A stretch of DNA of 64,000 nucleotides from CAZRIZ01 sp964625885 (GTDB lineage Bacteria > Patescibacteriota > Saccharimonadia > Saccharimonadales > Saccharimonadaceae), in NCBI GenBank assembly GCA_964625885.1, contig CAZVBM010000002.1:15303-79302 (forward strand), read 5' to 3'. Every line of letters begins with the position of its first letter. Positions within the stretch are counted from its first letter, which is position 1. Positions 53,593 through 61,505 of the stretch are shown here, one piece after another. Under the pieces are notes generated by a model, which had not been told where the DNA came from, made no database searches, and was given only the letters and a program-made list of their open reading frames with translations. Made by a program: the position numbers and the translations under genes.

Positions 53593-53714
53593 GGGGCTTT
53601 CAACCGACCAGCTCTCCAGAGACGTTTGACCACGCCCGTCGTTACGGGGTGGTCTGCACTTCGCTGTCGGTCGTAACCGCCAGAGCCTCTGTCGAGCTGG
53701 TTGGTTTACGCCCA
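53593..53714 (-). ncRNA. Structured RNA family, copy 3
   Basis: Minus strand: GGGC/GCCC and ACCAGCTC/GAGCTGGT outer stems, CAGAG/CTCTG, CGGTTACGACCG, GAAGTGCA, then GACCAC/GTGGTC capped by CCCGT-AACG-ACGGG. Lies just after the tsaB stop codon, arranged tail to tail with copy 2. Confidence 0.55.
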
Positions 53715-53724
53715 CTAGGTGACA

Positions 53725-54099
53725 CTATTTACGTGGTTGGGTGATTACCGCGTCCTGATAATAAATCGGCGTGATTACTTGTGGTGTTGCCTGCTTTTTC
53801 AGCAACTCATCACCATCAGCGCGCCAATTTTCGCCACCGGAACCAACAATTGGAATTTGCAAGCTATCAGCCAAAGTATTCGCCACCGTAATACCGATGC
53901 GAAGTGATGTATAGCTACCAGGCCCACGAAACACCACAATACCATCAAGATCTGACCACCCCCTACCCTCGCCCCCTAACGACTGTTGTAAAAATTGCAA
54001 CATATTTTTAGAAAGCTCACGACCAAACTGTTGCTCGAATAATTTATCGTCGAGCCACAAGCGACACCAGTCATCGGCGGTTTGTAGATATAATTTCAC
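53725..54099 (-). CDS. tsaB: tRNA t6A synthesis protein TsaB, short form
   Basis: Scaffold of the TsaBDE complex that makes t6A37 in ANN-decoding tRNAs. 124 aa with the family hallmark GPGSYTSLRIGITVANTLA at about 75. Usual TsaB is about 220-230 aa, so the C-terminal half of the second ASKHA domain is missing. Overlaps tsaE by 4 nt. tsaD is not in the window. Confidence 0.85.
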   Translation of the reverse strand: MKLYLQTADDWCRLWLDDKLFEQQFGRELSKNMLQFLQQSLGGEGRGWSDLDGIVVFRGPGSYTSLRIGITVANTLADSLQIPIVGSGGENWRADGDELLKKQATPQVITPIYYQDAVITQPRK

Positions 54100-54518
54100 G
54101 CTTTTAGTTCCCCTAGCGTTACCTTGCGGCCATCTACGGTGTAGTCAATCATCAGGCGGTAGCGATTTAAGGGCAAGACCGCGCCGATCGTCTCGCCCCA
54201 CTCCACTACCACCGAAGTTAGATTATCATTCAAGTCTTCAGCCAATTCCTGATTCATCACACCGCCCTCATTTAGACGATAAAAGTCAAAATGCGACAAC
54301 ATCTTGCCGTCATCTAGACGATACTGATTATTAATCGTAAAACTCGGACTAGTGACTTCGTCGATTGAGCCCAGCCCCTTAGCCAAACCTTTTACAAAAG
54401 TTGTCTTACCAGCACCAACATCGCCGACTAGTTCTAAACAAAATGGCCAAGTTAGTTCCCTAGCCAAGCGCTCACCTAGCGCCACCATCTCCGCATCGCT
54501 TTTGACTTCAAATTCCAT
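54096..54518 (-). CDS. tsaE: tRNA t6A synthesis ATPase TsaE
   Basis: 140-aa P-loop ATPase: ELVGDVGAGKTTFVKGLAKG (Walker A), switch-like EVTSPSFTI, HFDFYRL and VVEWGE (Walker B). Forms the t6A complex with TsaB and TsaD. Coupled to tsaB by overlap. Confidence 0.95.
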   Translation of the reverse strand: MEFEVKSDAEMVALGERLARELTWPFCLELVGDVGAGKTTFVKGLAKGLGSIDEVTSPSFTINNQYRLDDGKMLSHFDFYRLNEGGVMNQELAEDLNDNLTSVVVEWGETIGAVLPLNRYRLMIDYTVDGRKVTLGELKA

Positions 54519-54540
54519 ATTACCTTAATTATACATGATT

Positions 54541-55995
54541 CTATTCAATCACATTGAACGCCTTGAGCGCCTCCGCTAGCTTGACATCACGCTGATTGCA
54601 CCACGCCATATAAGCCGTCGCCGCGATAATCACCGCGTAAGCTAAAATTACTTGCCATAAATTAACCGTCACATCAATCTGCGCCAGTGGCAGGCCAGCA
54701 AACCAATTAGTTACGCCGATGACGTAATTTAATACCAATTGCAGTGGCCAGACCAAAATCGCACCAACACCCGGTATAGCGCCAAACAACGACACTAACA
54801 AACTAAGTAGCATCAGAAGCGACGCCACTGGCACGACTAGTAAATTAGTTAGCAAAGCCACCGTTGATAATTTACCAAAAAAGAAAATACTAATAGGTAA
54901 AGTAGCGATTTGCGCGGCGATTGATTCGGTCAGGAGCTGTTTTACAAAACCCAATTTAGTTTTGCCCCAAAAGTATTGACGCATAATCGGCCCAATTATT
55001 AATACGCCAGCGAAAGCCCCAAACGATAGATAAAACGACGCATTGCCCCAGAGATAGAGTGGGTTCATTAGGACAGTTAGACCCAAAACCAGCAGTAAGA
55101 TTCGCCCCGCCGAACTACGCCGACCATAATACCAACCAACTAGCGAGATTAAACTGACTAGCCCTGCCCGCGTCATGCTTGATGACGCGCCAGTTATCAT
55201 CGTAAATAGCCCAATCGCCGCCAAACCCAAAGCCAACGCCCAACGACGCGATCGCTTCTCACCCAACCTTTTGCCAGCTCGCACCACTGTCGTTAGGTGA
55301 AAACCGCTTGCCACTACCAGATGAGTCAGGCCAACAATTTGCAGATTGAGCGTGAAGTTAGCCGGCAACTCACGTCGTTTGCCCGTTAAAAAAGCGCTGG
55401 CTAGGCTAGATTGCAAGGGTGACAAGTGATAATCCAAGTTATCAGTGAAAAAATTCCGCATTGCTAAACCCCAGCTGGTACTAGCCGCTACCTGCCCTAG
55501 TCGAGCATTTTTGAAGGCTACCTGATAGCCCGCCAGACCCTCAGACACCACTCCCGCAATCTCCAATCGATCACCCCGCTTCGCCACGCTCGACTGGCGT
55601 GACATCACTAAAATATCGCCGGGCAATTTCCTACCATAGACCTCAATCTGATCCAGTCGATACACATACGCCCCCGACGTAGTTTTAGCGACATCGTCAA
55701 ACAAAACTCCTGACAGCACCACCTCTTTATTCACTAATTGGTCATACGCCTGTAATTGCTGACGAAATGACGTCGCATAACGCCAGCCTAGCAAAAAACC
55801 AACCAAAACCAAGATTAAAAGTGGCCAAATGGTTGTTTTAGTGGTCTTTATTAACACTGCTAACACGACCAGCAAAATTATCAAAACTACCCAAGAAACG
55901 TCCAGCCAGATAAAATATGCCGTCGCTACCCCAAGCGTAGTGCCCATCATCAACATGACTGGCCACCAAGACGGATGAAACTTCCGGCGCTGCAT
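54541..55995 (-). CDS. comEC: ComEC/Rec2-type DNA uptake channel, membrane part only
   Basis: Channel protein for single-stranded DNA entry in natural transformation. 484 aa: N-terminal helices and the DUF4131 OB-like domain (about 85-165), then the Competence domain with SSLASAFLTGKRRELP and LTHLVVASGFHLTTVV. About ten membrane helices. The C-terminal metallo-beta-lactamase domain of longer ComEC proteins is absent. With type IV pilins in the window, it supports DNA uptake as a trait. Confidence 0.9.
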   Translation of the reverse strand: MQRRKFHPSWWPVMLMMGTTLGVATAYFIWLDVSWVVLIILLVVLAVLIKTTKTTIWPLLILVLVGFLLGWRYATSFRQQLQAYDQLVNKEVVLSGVLFDDVAKTTSGAYVYRLDQIEVYGRKLPGDILVMSRQSSVAKRGDRLEIAGVVSEGLAGYQVAFKNARLGQVAASTSWGLAMRNFFTDNLDYHLSPLQSSLASAFLTGKRRELPANFTLNLQIVGLTHLVVASGFHLTTVVRAGKRLGEKRSRRWALALGLAAIGLFTMITGASSSMTRAGLVSLISLVGWYYGRRSSAGRILLLVLGLTVLMNPLYLWGNASFYLSFGAFAGVLIIGPIMRQYFWGKTKLGFVKQLLTESIAAQIATLPISIFFFGKLSTVALLTNLLVVPVASLLMLLSLLVSLFGAIPGVGAILVWPLQLVLNYVIGVTNWFAGLPLAQIDVTVNLWQVILAYAVIIAATAYMAWCNQRDVKLAEALKAFNVIE

Positions 55996-56055
55996 GGGTT
56001 TATCATCGCAAATCTGATCTGAATGCGCAAGCCGGTTGTACTAAGTATCTTAATA

Positions 56056-56084
56056 TTGACTTTTTATCAAGCTTATGCTATAAT
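56056..56084 (+). promoter_or_regulatory. Strong promoter
   Basis: TTGACT (56056-56061), 17-bp spacer, TATAAT (56079-56084). Predicted start near 56091, leader of about 180 nt. Confidence 0.85.
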
Positions 56085-56090
56085 GAAGTC

Positions 56091-56272
56091 ATTGAGTTAC
56101 AAGATAGCTCAACGCACCTTAAGGTTAGGTTAAGGACTTGGTTAATCCATCAGTCATCTCCAGATTAGGGTTTGTTCAAAACACAAATCCTAACCTGGAG
56201 GTGACACCTCCAAAAAATCATGGCAAGCGCGGCCATAACAGCGCAGCCAGCTTCGGCTGGTTAGGAGGAAGG
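56091..56272 (+). promoter_or_regulatory. Multi-state structured leader, candidate riboswitch
   Basis: A 5' hairpin TTGAG..CTCAA; a large hairpin CTCCAG-TTAGG-TTTGT / ACAAA-CCTAA-CTGGAG; an overlapping alternative TGGAGG-TGACA-CCTCCA; and GCCAGC-TTCG-GCTGG next to the SD. CCTAACC in the large hairpin can also pair with GGTTAGG that contains the SD. Several pairings exclude each other. Confidence 0.55.
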
Positions 56273-56716
56273 ATGGAAAAAATGTCAAGAATTCTGCCCG
56301 AAGCGGGGACAAGACTGATTCAAGTCCAGCTGGACGATAAGGTCGTCCGCTGGCAAGGAAACGATATCTTGGTTGATTTGTTTAACCGGGAAACGTTGGC
56401 AGAAAATTTGCCGGCAAACTGGATGAGGTTCTCCAGACTGACAGGACAATTCGATCAGCAGGAGGTCACTCTCTTGCTGATGAACGACGATGAGAACAAT
56501 TTGTTCTTGCTTGTCAACCCCTCCGACGAAGAAATGGAAGCATTGGTGCATCAAGGCTGGTTTGCTGGCACGATTGCCAGTAGAAGTTTAACACAAAATC
56601 ACAAACTACAGATCAGAAACCACGAGGTCACTTTCCAGCGGCCTGATCTGGAGAAAGCTGTATGGCGCGCTCTTATTGAAGTACGCGCCGACCGAGCTCG
56701 CGTTAAAACAGCCTAA
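56273..56716 (+). CDS. Hypothetical soluble protein with structured leader
   Basis: About 147 aa from MEKMSRILPEAG. No membrane segment, mixed alpha/beta. I recognise no family. The start is fixed by AGGAGGAAGG next to the ATG; the frame is open further upstream to 56138 but that part lies in the structured leader and is unlikely to be translated. Own promoter and terminator. Confidence 0.55.
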   Translation: MEKMSRILPEAGTRLIQVQLDDKVVRWQGNDILVDLFNRETLAENLPANWMRFSRLTGQFDQQEVTLLLMNDDENNLFLLVNPSDEEMEALVHQGWFAGTIASRSLTQNHKLQIRNHEVTFQRPDLEKAVWRALIEVRADRARVKTA

Positions 56717-56722
56717 CCTTTT

Positions 56723-56750
56723 AACCCCCACTCCGGTGGGGGTTTTCCTT
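56723..56750 (+). terminator. Intrinsic terminator
   Basis: AACCCCCAC-TCCG-GTGGGGGTT then TTCCTTT. Confidence 0.9.
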
Positions 56751-56808
56751 TGCCTTAACACCGATAATTATTGACATTTAGGCGAATTAGCGTAAAATAA
56801 AACCCCGT

Positions 56809-56885
56809 GGAACCGTAGCTCAGGCGGTTAGAGCACCTGCCTTTTAAGCAGGGTGTCGTGAGTTCGAGTCTCACCGGTTCCACCA
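56809..56885 (+). tRNA. tRNA-Lys (TTT)
   Basis: 77 nt with CCA. Acceptor GGAACCG/CGGTTCC; anticodon stem CCTGC/GCAGG with loop CTTTTAA; T-arm GTGAG-TTCGAGT-CTCAC. Confidence 0.95.
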
Positions 56886-56922
56886 ACTAAAAACACCATC
56901 TCAGATGGTTTTTTTAGTTGGT
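56884..56922 (+). terminator. Terminator of tRNA-Lys(TTT)
   Basis: CCAACTAAAA.ACCATC-TCA-GATGGT.TTTTAGTTGG. Confidence 0.85.
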
Positions 56923-56935
56923 TATACCTAAGATC

Positions 56936-57105
56936 TGAATCACGACGTTTTGCGTTAGCAAAGCAAGTCGTGAGTTCGTGAAGCGAAGCGAAACAAAAAA
57001 AAGCACCGCAGGTATTTTATTTTGTGAGCGAGCGGATATAGGGAGTTCGCCAAAGGCGGACGACTGCTGTCTCGCCTACTACGGAGGATTTTTTGTGGAA
57101 TTACG
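56936..57105 (+). repeat. tRNA-tail element of tRNA-Lys(TTT)
   Basis: AATCACGAC (inverted T-arm), GTTTTGCGTTAGCAAAG hairpin, GTCGTGAGTTCG (exact T-arm start), body from TGAAGCGAAGCG to GAGCGAGCGGA and beyond, and GCTGTCTCGCC as a diverged T-arm end. A partial GGAGGATTTTTT hairpin follows. Nothing recognisable in 57106-57183. Confidence 0.7.
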
Positions 57106-57183
57106 GCTGGCTCAGAAATAGTATGTTCTGGATCGGAATCTAGGATGACAAATTATTAGTACAGCCAAAGAGAAACGGTAAAC

Positions 57184-57441
57184 CTAGGCGTCCATTGGTT
57201 CGGGCTGAGTGATATCCACCCCAGCGCCATCAGCCAGTTTTTGAATTTGCCAGTCATGGCGAACGAGATGTGAGTTGATTGCCGCCATCTCAATTTCAAG
57301 ATCATCGAATCGCCCAGTATGCTCAACTAGAACATTCATAACTTGGTCAAATCGATCATCGACTTTGTCGAATTTTTTATCGATATCATCAAATCTTTGA
57401 TTTATATAATTAAATAATTTCGTAAACTGATCTTCGCTCAT
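57184..57441 (-). CDS. Small helical hypothetical protein
   Basis: About 85 aa from MSEDQFTKLF. A heptad coiled coil with repeated FD..D.(K/R)FD units (about 15-45), then helical. Similar short FD-repeat proteins occur widely in bacteria without known function. A start six codons earlier is possible. 15 nt from the gene upstream. Confidence 0.6.
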   Translation of the reverse strand: MSEDQFTKLFNYINQRFDDIDKKFDKVDDRFDQVMNVLVEHTGRFDDLEIEMAAINSHLVRHDWQIQKLADGAGVDITQPEPMDA

Positions 57442-57474
57442 AAGTTTATTGTACCACAAGCTAAATTAAAAAAA

Positions 57475-57921
57475 CTATTCTGCTTTAAACAACACTTCGT
57501 ATAGCGCATAAACGCCAGCGCCGGTTAGTAAGATCTTGCCATTATTTATCAAGAACAGCTTGACATCAATCGACGTCATATCAAGTCCGAACCAATAACC
57601 AATACTGCCGTTTAGTAGAACCATCATTGTCAAAGCAAAAACTACCGACTCGAAGATCCGGCCATTGCGCCCACGACCAGTTGGAGTTGATTTGTAGATT
57701 GAGAAACCAGCAATAATTAAAACCACCGGCGCCTCAACTAGAGCCTGTAACCAGGTAATTGGCTTACCGAATCCTAAACCAGCCAAGCCTTGGGCGATTG
57801 GTAAGCTCCACCAGCCAATTAAAAAATAGCCAAAAATCGTTACAATAAGCGGAATCCCCAATCGGCGCCGAAAAAGAAAAGCTGCTACGCCAATGACTAG
57901 GAGGAGTATGCCGTAAACCAT
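57475..57921 (-). CDS. Hypothetical four-helix membrane protein
   Basis: 148 aa with membrane helices at about 2-18, 24-50, 60-80 and 95-140. No family recognised. Same direction and close spacing to the coiled-coil gene downstream. Confidence 0.6.
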   Translation of the reverse strand: MVYGILLLVIGVAAFLFRRRLGIPLIVTIFGYFLIGWWSLPIAQGLAGLGFGKPITWLQALVEAPVVLIIAGFSIYKSTPTGRGRNGRIFESVVFALTMMVLLNGSIGYWFGLDMTSIDVKLFLINNGKILLTGAGVYALYEVLFKAE

Positions 57922-57963
57922 AAGCTTATTGTAATTAAAATCACCCCGGTCCGCAAGTTAAAA

Positions 57964-57998
57964 CAAATACCCCAGTGGTTGAAACTGGAGTATTTGGG
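57964..57998 (-). terminator. Terminator of the envelope cluster
   Basis: Minus strand: AAATACTCCAGT / ACTGGGGTATTT then GTTTT, after the Ig-repeat protein gene. Confidence 0.8.
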
Positions 57999-58012
57999 TT
58001 TAGCAACAGTAA

Positions 58013-59395
58013 TTAAGCTTCGGCTTTAGCCAAGCGTCGCTTTTTGTTGGCGCGCGCCACACCAGCAATTATCGCAATCAAGATTAGATATAGCAACCAC
58101 GACGGAATGTTAGTACGGTTAATGCGTAGGTAGCCCGTTGTTGGCGGCAACAGGAAGCCGAGATCATCACTAGCGTTGACTGTAAAGACAATCTGCACTG
58201 TTGACGAATTGCCAGCTGCATCCCTAGCTGCTATTGTTACGTCGTAATCACCACTAGCAAGGGGCGCAATCGTACCAGCTGGCAGCGTCCAAGTACCGCC
58301 GCCATTGTTGGTGGCGGTATGGGTATGGCCGTTGATCGTAACGGTAACTATCGCCGTTGGATCATCAACCGTGCCAGTTAGTTCGGGCTGGCGATTAGTC
58401 GTCTCGGTGGTATCAATAGTAACCTGCGGCGCAATTGTGTCAACTGTCAAGCCAGGGGTTAGGGTAGCCGTTGCTTCAACTGCATTAGTTGCTGGATTAA
58501 TCGCCTCAACTAAAATGTCATATTCGCCGTCAGCTAGGTCGGGCTGAATTGTACCGGCAGGCAATGTCCAAGTACCATCGCCATTGTTGATCGCATCATA
58601 AGTTGCGCCGTTAATAGTTACCCGGATATCACTGGTAGTCGAGCTTATATTACCGGTCAACTCCGGCGAAGATTGATTAGTTACTGTTGGATTAATTGTC
58701 ACGGTTGGCGCCAGTTGGTTAATAACCAAAGCCCCAGTTTCGTTAACATCACGCAAGATATTATTTGTCATTGCGTCAATTAGCTGCACCCGCACGTCAT
58801 AGGTACCGTTTGGTAAAGCCGGAGAAATTGTGCCAGCTGGCAAAGACCATGTGCCATCGCCATTGTTTGTGGCGTTGTAGGTATGCCCATTTATAGTCAC
58901 CCCAATAAGGTGGTTGTTGACACCAACTCGGCCATTAACTTCGGGCGATGGATTTGGCGTGGTCTGATGGTTAACTGATATGCCACCTGGATCGTAGGTT
59001 AAGTTGAGAGTTCGCACTACATCGTGTTGCGGACAACCTCCATTGACGGTAATTGTTAAAGTGTTAAGTCCAGATACTAAGTTAATACTTTGACTGAAAG
59101 ATTGATTGGCTTCAAATGTCACAGTGCTCTGAGCCAGCTGTGTCGCCCCGCGGGCAGTCGTCGCTTGATATACCCAATCAGTCAAGAAATTAAGGCTAAT
59201 TGGACTAACAAAGACGGTTGATCCATCAGTATGATTTAAGGTAATTGATGGATCGGCATTGGTCTCGGTGCAGACTTCCATGTTGATGTTAACATCACCC
59301 GCCCACACTTGGCGAGACGCTAGAAAACCAAACAGAGAGACTGCGCCAATAATTGTTAATAATTTTAATTTAGAAATGCTTCTTTTTCCGACCAT
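58013..59395 (-). CDS. Ig-like repeat surface protein with LPxTG-like anchor
   Basis: 460 aa exported. Signal peptide about 1-32, an N-terminal beta domain, three Ig-like repeats (about 150-235, 235-320, 325-405), each with NNGDGTW.LPAGTI or a close variant, then LPPTTGY, a hydrophobic helix and a basic tail (ANKKRRLAKAEA). Overlaps the DUF916-like gene by 26 nt, so cotranscribed. Likely a wall-anchored structural or adhesive protein. Confidence 0.78.
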   Translation of the reverse strand: MVGKRSISKLKLLTIIGAVSLFGFLASRQVWAGDVNINMEVCTETNADPSITLNHTDGSTVFVSPISLNFLTDWVYQATTARGATQLAQSTVTFEANQSFSQSINLVSGLNTLTITVNGGCPQHDVVRTLNLTYDPGGISVNHQTTPNPSPEVNGRVGVNNHLIGVTINGHTYNATNNGDGTWSLPAGTISPALPNGTYDVRVQLIDAMTNNILRDVNETGALVINQLAPTVTINPTVTNQSSPELTGNISSTTSDIRVTINGATYDAINNGDGTWTLPAGTIQPDLADGEYDILVEAINPATNAVEATATLTPGLTVDTIAPQVTIDTTETTNRQPELTGTVDDPTAIVTVTINGHTHTATNNGGGTWTLPAGTIAPLASGDYDVTIAARDAAGNSSTVQIVFTVNASDDLGFLLPPTTGYLRINRTNIPSWLLYLILIAIIAGVARANKKRRLAKAEA

Positions 59396-60281
59396 AATGC
59401 TTCCATAATATTATCGCGACCACAACCAAGACAGTAACACCAATGATAACTGGCGAAATGAACAGGGTCCATCCGCTGTATTCAAAGGTCTTGTCTAAGA
59501 ACCTGGTTGTTAGATTGATATTAAATAGGCCGAGCACGGGAGCGTTCTCCCATTTCAGTTCAATAGCTCGACGGCTTCTTGGCAACACCTTGGTGTTTGG
59601 GCGGGTATAGCCATATACCTCACGACCAAACAGGGTCTTAGCCTTGATGCTAACTTCGGCCTCAAAATCGGTATTACCGGTGTTTTCGACGATTTGTTTG
59701 ATATTTAGATTGGAGTCAAACTTGATGGCCGGAATCTTCGGCGCTTCGGTTTTACCCTCTAGAACTGGGTCAACATCGGTTTGAGCGTACAGTAACATAC
59801 CGACCCTCTTATTGCTTGCAATTGAACCAGTGGTTGCGCCAGCAGTTTCCGCAAACAACACGGCGTATTGACCACCAGCCGGGATTTGTTTTGGCACGTT
59901 AACGGTGTAATTTACCACAACATGCTCACCAGCTTTGAGGAAATATTTTTCCTTTTCAAACTTAACCCAGTCGGTTAAGTAGGTCTGCTCAGATTGAGTT
60001 TCAAAGTCCTGCTCATAATCTTCGCCCTTGACTGAATAGGGACTGACGCTGACCGTGAAATCAAAGTCAACGTCACCCGTGTTGTAAATCTTGAATGATC
60101 CGTCAAAAGACTGCCCAGCCGTGAGCTCAATCGTATCTTGAGCTGGCGACATGGTGATTTCATTTTTTAATCTGCCGTCCTCAGCCAGAGCTGACTTGGG
60201 CAAAATTAAGGCTCCACCAATTGCCATAACCGCAATTAGACTCATGAGTATTCGACTGAAGCAGTGCTTTTGATTGATCAT
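59370..60281 (-). CDS. DUF916/WxLIP-like membrane-anchored protein
   Basis: 303 aa. Signal peptide (about 1-33), two Ig-like domains, the first with ELTAGQSFDGSFKIYNTGD and the second with IPAGGQYAVLFAETAG, and a C-terminal membrane helix (about 275-296) with basic tail. The layout matches DUF916 proteins that bind WxL proteins in Gram-positive bacteria, but similarity is at the level of fold and pattern. It sits directly after three small secreted paralogues. Confidence 0.68.
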   Translation of the reverse strand: MINQKHCFSRILMSLIAVMAIGGALILPKSALAEDGRLKNEITMSPAQDTIELTAGQSFDGSFKIYNTGDVDFDFTVSVSPYSVKGEDYEQDFETQSEQTYLTDWVKFEKEKYFLKAGEHVVVNYTVNVPKQIPAGGQYAVLFAETAGATTGSIASNKRVGMLLYAQTDVDPVLEGKTEAPKIPAIKFDSNLNIKQIVENTGNTDFEAEVSIKAKTLFGREVYGYTRPNTKVLPRSRRAIELKWENAPVLGLFNINLTTRFLDKTFEYSGWTLFISPVIIGVTVLVVVAIILWKHYGRKKKHF

Positions 60282-60295
60282 ATTCCCCTATTCTT

Positions 60296-60898
60296 TTAGT
60301 TAGTGGTAGCGGTGTAGGTCACGGTGCCACTATAACTACCACTCGGCTTAGTACTGTCTGCCATTATAGCATACCAAACGTCGGTTGTGTCGTTATTAAC
60401 CTCGCTTGATGTGGTCTTAATTTGCACAGGTGAACCATTGGCTGGAACACCCGCCCAATTATAGACACTACTAGCCACGTTGGTTTCGGCTGCCGCACCA
60501 GCACCAAACGCACCACCAGCTACTCGGTAGCCCCAAGTGTTAGCCGACAAGGCGCCCGGGGTGCTTGGGTTTGGCTTCTGCGCAATGGCATTGACACCGC
60601 TCAGTAAGCTGGTCTCGCTGCCCTGCATCTCAAGTGTTAGAGTGTAGCCACCCGCGTTATTGGTATTAACCGTCACAACATCGTAGTTGCTAGACATTCT
60701 AGCGCCACTAGCTGTCGGTGTTACGGCAATATTGACATTGCCTTGGCTAGACATTGATATGGCCGAGTCGACATTGGCATTAATAGTTGTATTAGCCGAT
60801 TGATTGGCTGCCAGCCCATCGCTAGACGCCAACAGTGCTGCCGCAACGACAAACAAGCTGGCGACTAAAACTTTGAGCTGAAACCTTTCTTCTTTCAT
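60296..60898 (-). CDS. Small secreted beta protein, NTWGYR family (paralogue 1)
   Basis: 200 aa: signal peptide to about 30, QSANTTINANVDSAISM, then a beta-sandwich with VNTNNAGGYTLTL, SANTWGYRV and a C-terminal VWYAIMADSTKPSGSYSGTV. The NTWGYR motif and the PSGxYxxxVTYTATTN end are shared with the next two genes and with the C-terminus of the large RCC1 protein. No anchor, so released or bound by a partner. Confidence 0.72.
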   Translation of the reverse strand: MKEERFQLKVLVASLFVVAAALLASSDGLAANQSANTTINANVDSAISMSSQGNVNIAVTPTASGARMSSNYDVVTVNTNNAGGYTLTLEMQGSETSLLSGVNAIAQKPNPSTPGALSANTWGYRVAGGAFGAGAAAETNVASSVYNWAGVPANGSPVQIKTTSSEVNNDTTDVWYAIMADSTKPSGSYSGTVTYTATTN

Positions 60899-60927
60899 TG
60901 AATTCCTTCTTTTTGTTTTAGTTAATA

Positions 60928-61476
60928 TTAGCTATTAGTTGTTGCGGTGTAAGTCACCTGCCCAGAGTAGACACCACTGGGTTGGCTAGATGTAACCTGC
61001 GCACCATAGAGTACCGATGTCACGTCGTTGACGGCTGTCGTGCTAGTAGTTTTAAGGTTTTGTCCAGCTGTAGTGACTGCGGCGTAAGTACTAGTACCAG
61101 CACCAAAGTTGCCTAAGCCATCGATACGATAACCCCAAGAGTTGGTGCTCATGGTAGCTGGAATTGCCCAGCTGCCAGAAGTGGCAGCAATTGAATTAGC
61201 GCCAGACACCAATTGGTTAGAAGTAGTCGCTTTAAGGTTCAAAATATAGCCGTTTGAGCTGTTGGTGTTGACCGTAACCGTGTCTACACCTGAATCTACA
61301 CCCGCACCTGGCACTGGAGTCAAGCTAACGGTACCACTAGTAGTAAGTGAAATAACCGACTGCACATTAGCATTAACCGTCGTGTTGGCTGACGATGTAG
61401 CAGCTAAAACACTACCACCCGATAATAGTCCAGCTACCAATGCCGCACCTAGTACAATTGACGATTTTTTTATCAT
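60928..61476 (-). CDS. Small secreted beta protein, NTWGYR family (paralogue 2)
   Basis: 182 aa: signal peptide to about 25, TVNANVQSVISLTTSGTVSL, VNTNSSNGYILNLKA, STNSWGYRI and QPSGVYSGQVTYTATTNS. Same plan as its neighbours, 29 nt apart. Confidence 0.72.
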   Translation of the reverse strand: MIKKSSIVLGAALVAGLLSGGSVLAATSSANTTVNANVQSVISLTTSGTVSLTPVPGAGVDSGVDTVTVNTNSSNGYILNLKATTSNQLVSGANSIAATSGSWAIPATMSTNSWGYRIDGLGNFGAGTSTYAAVTTAGQNLKTTSTTAVNDVTSVLYGAQVTSSQPSGVYSGQVTYTATTNS

Positions 61477-61505
61477 TTTTGTTTCCCTTTCTCCAAAATT
61501 AATGA

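Noticed and set aside
56138..56272. Upstream extension of the gene at 56273
   Set aside because: The frame is open, but this stretch is the structured leader and the strong SD points to the ATG at 56273.
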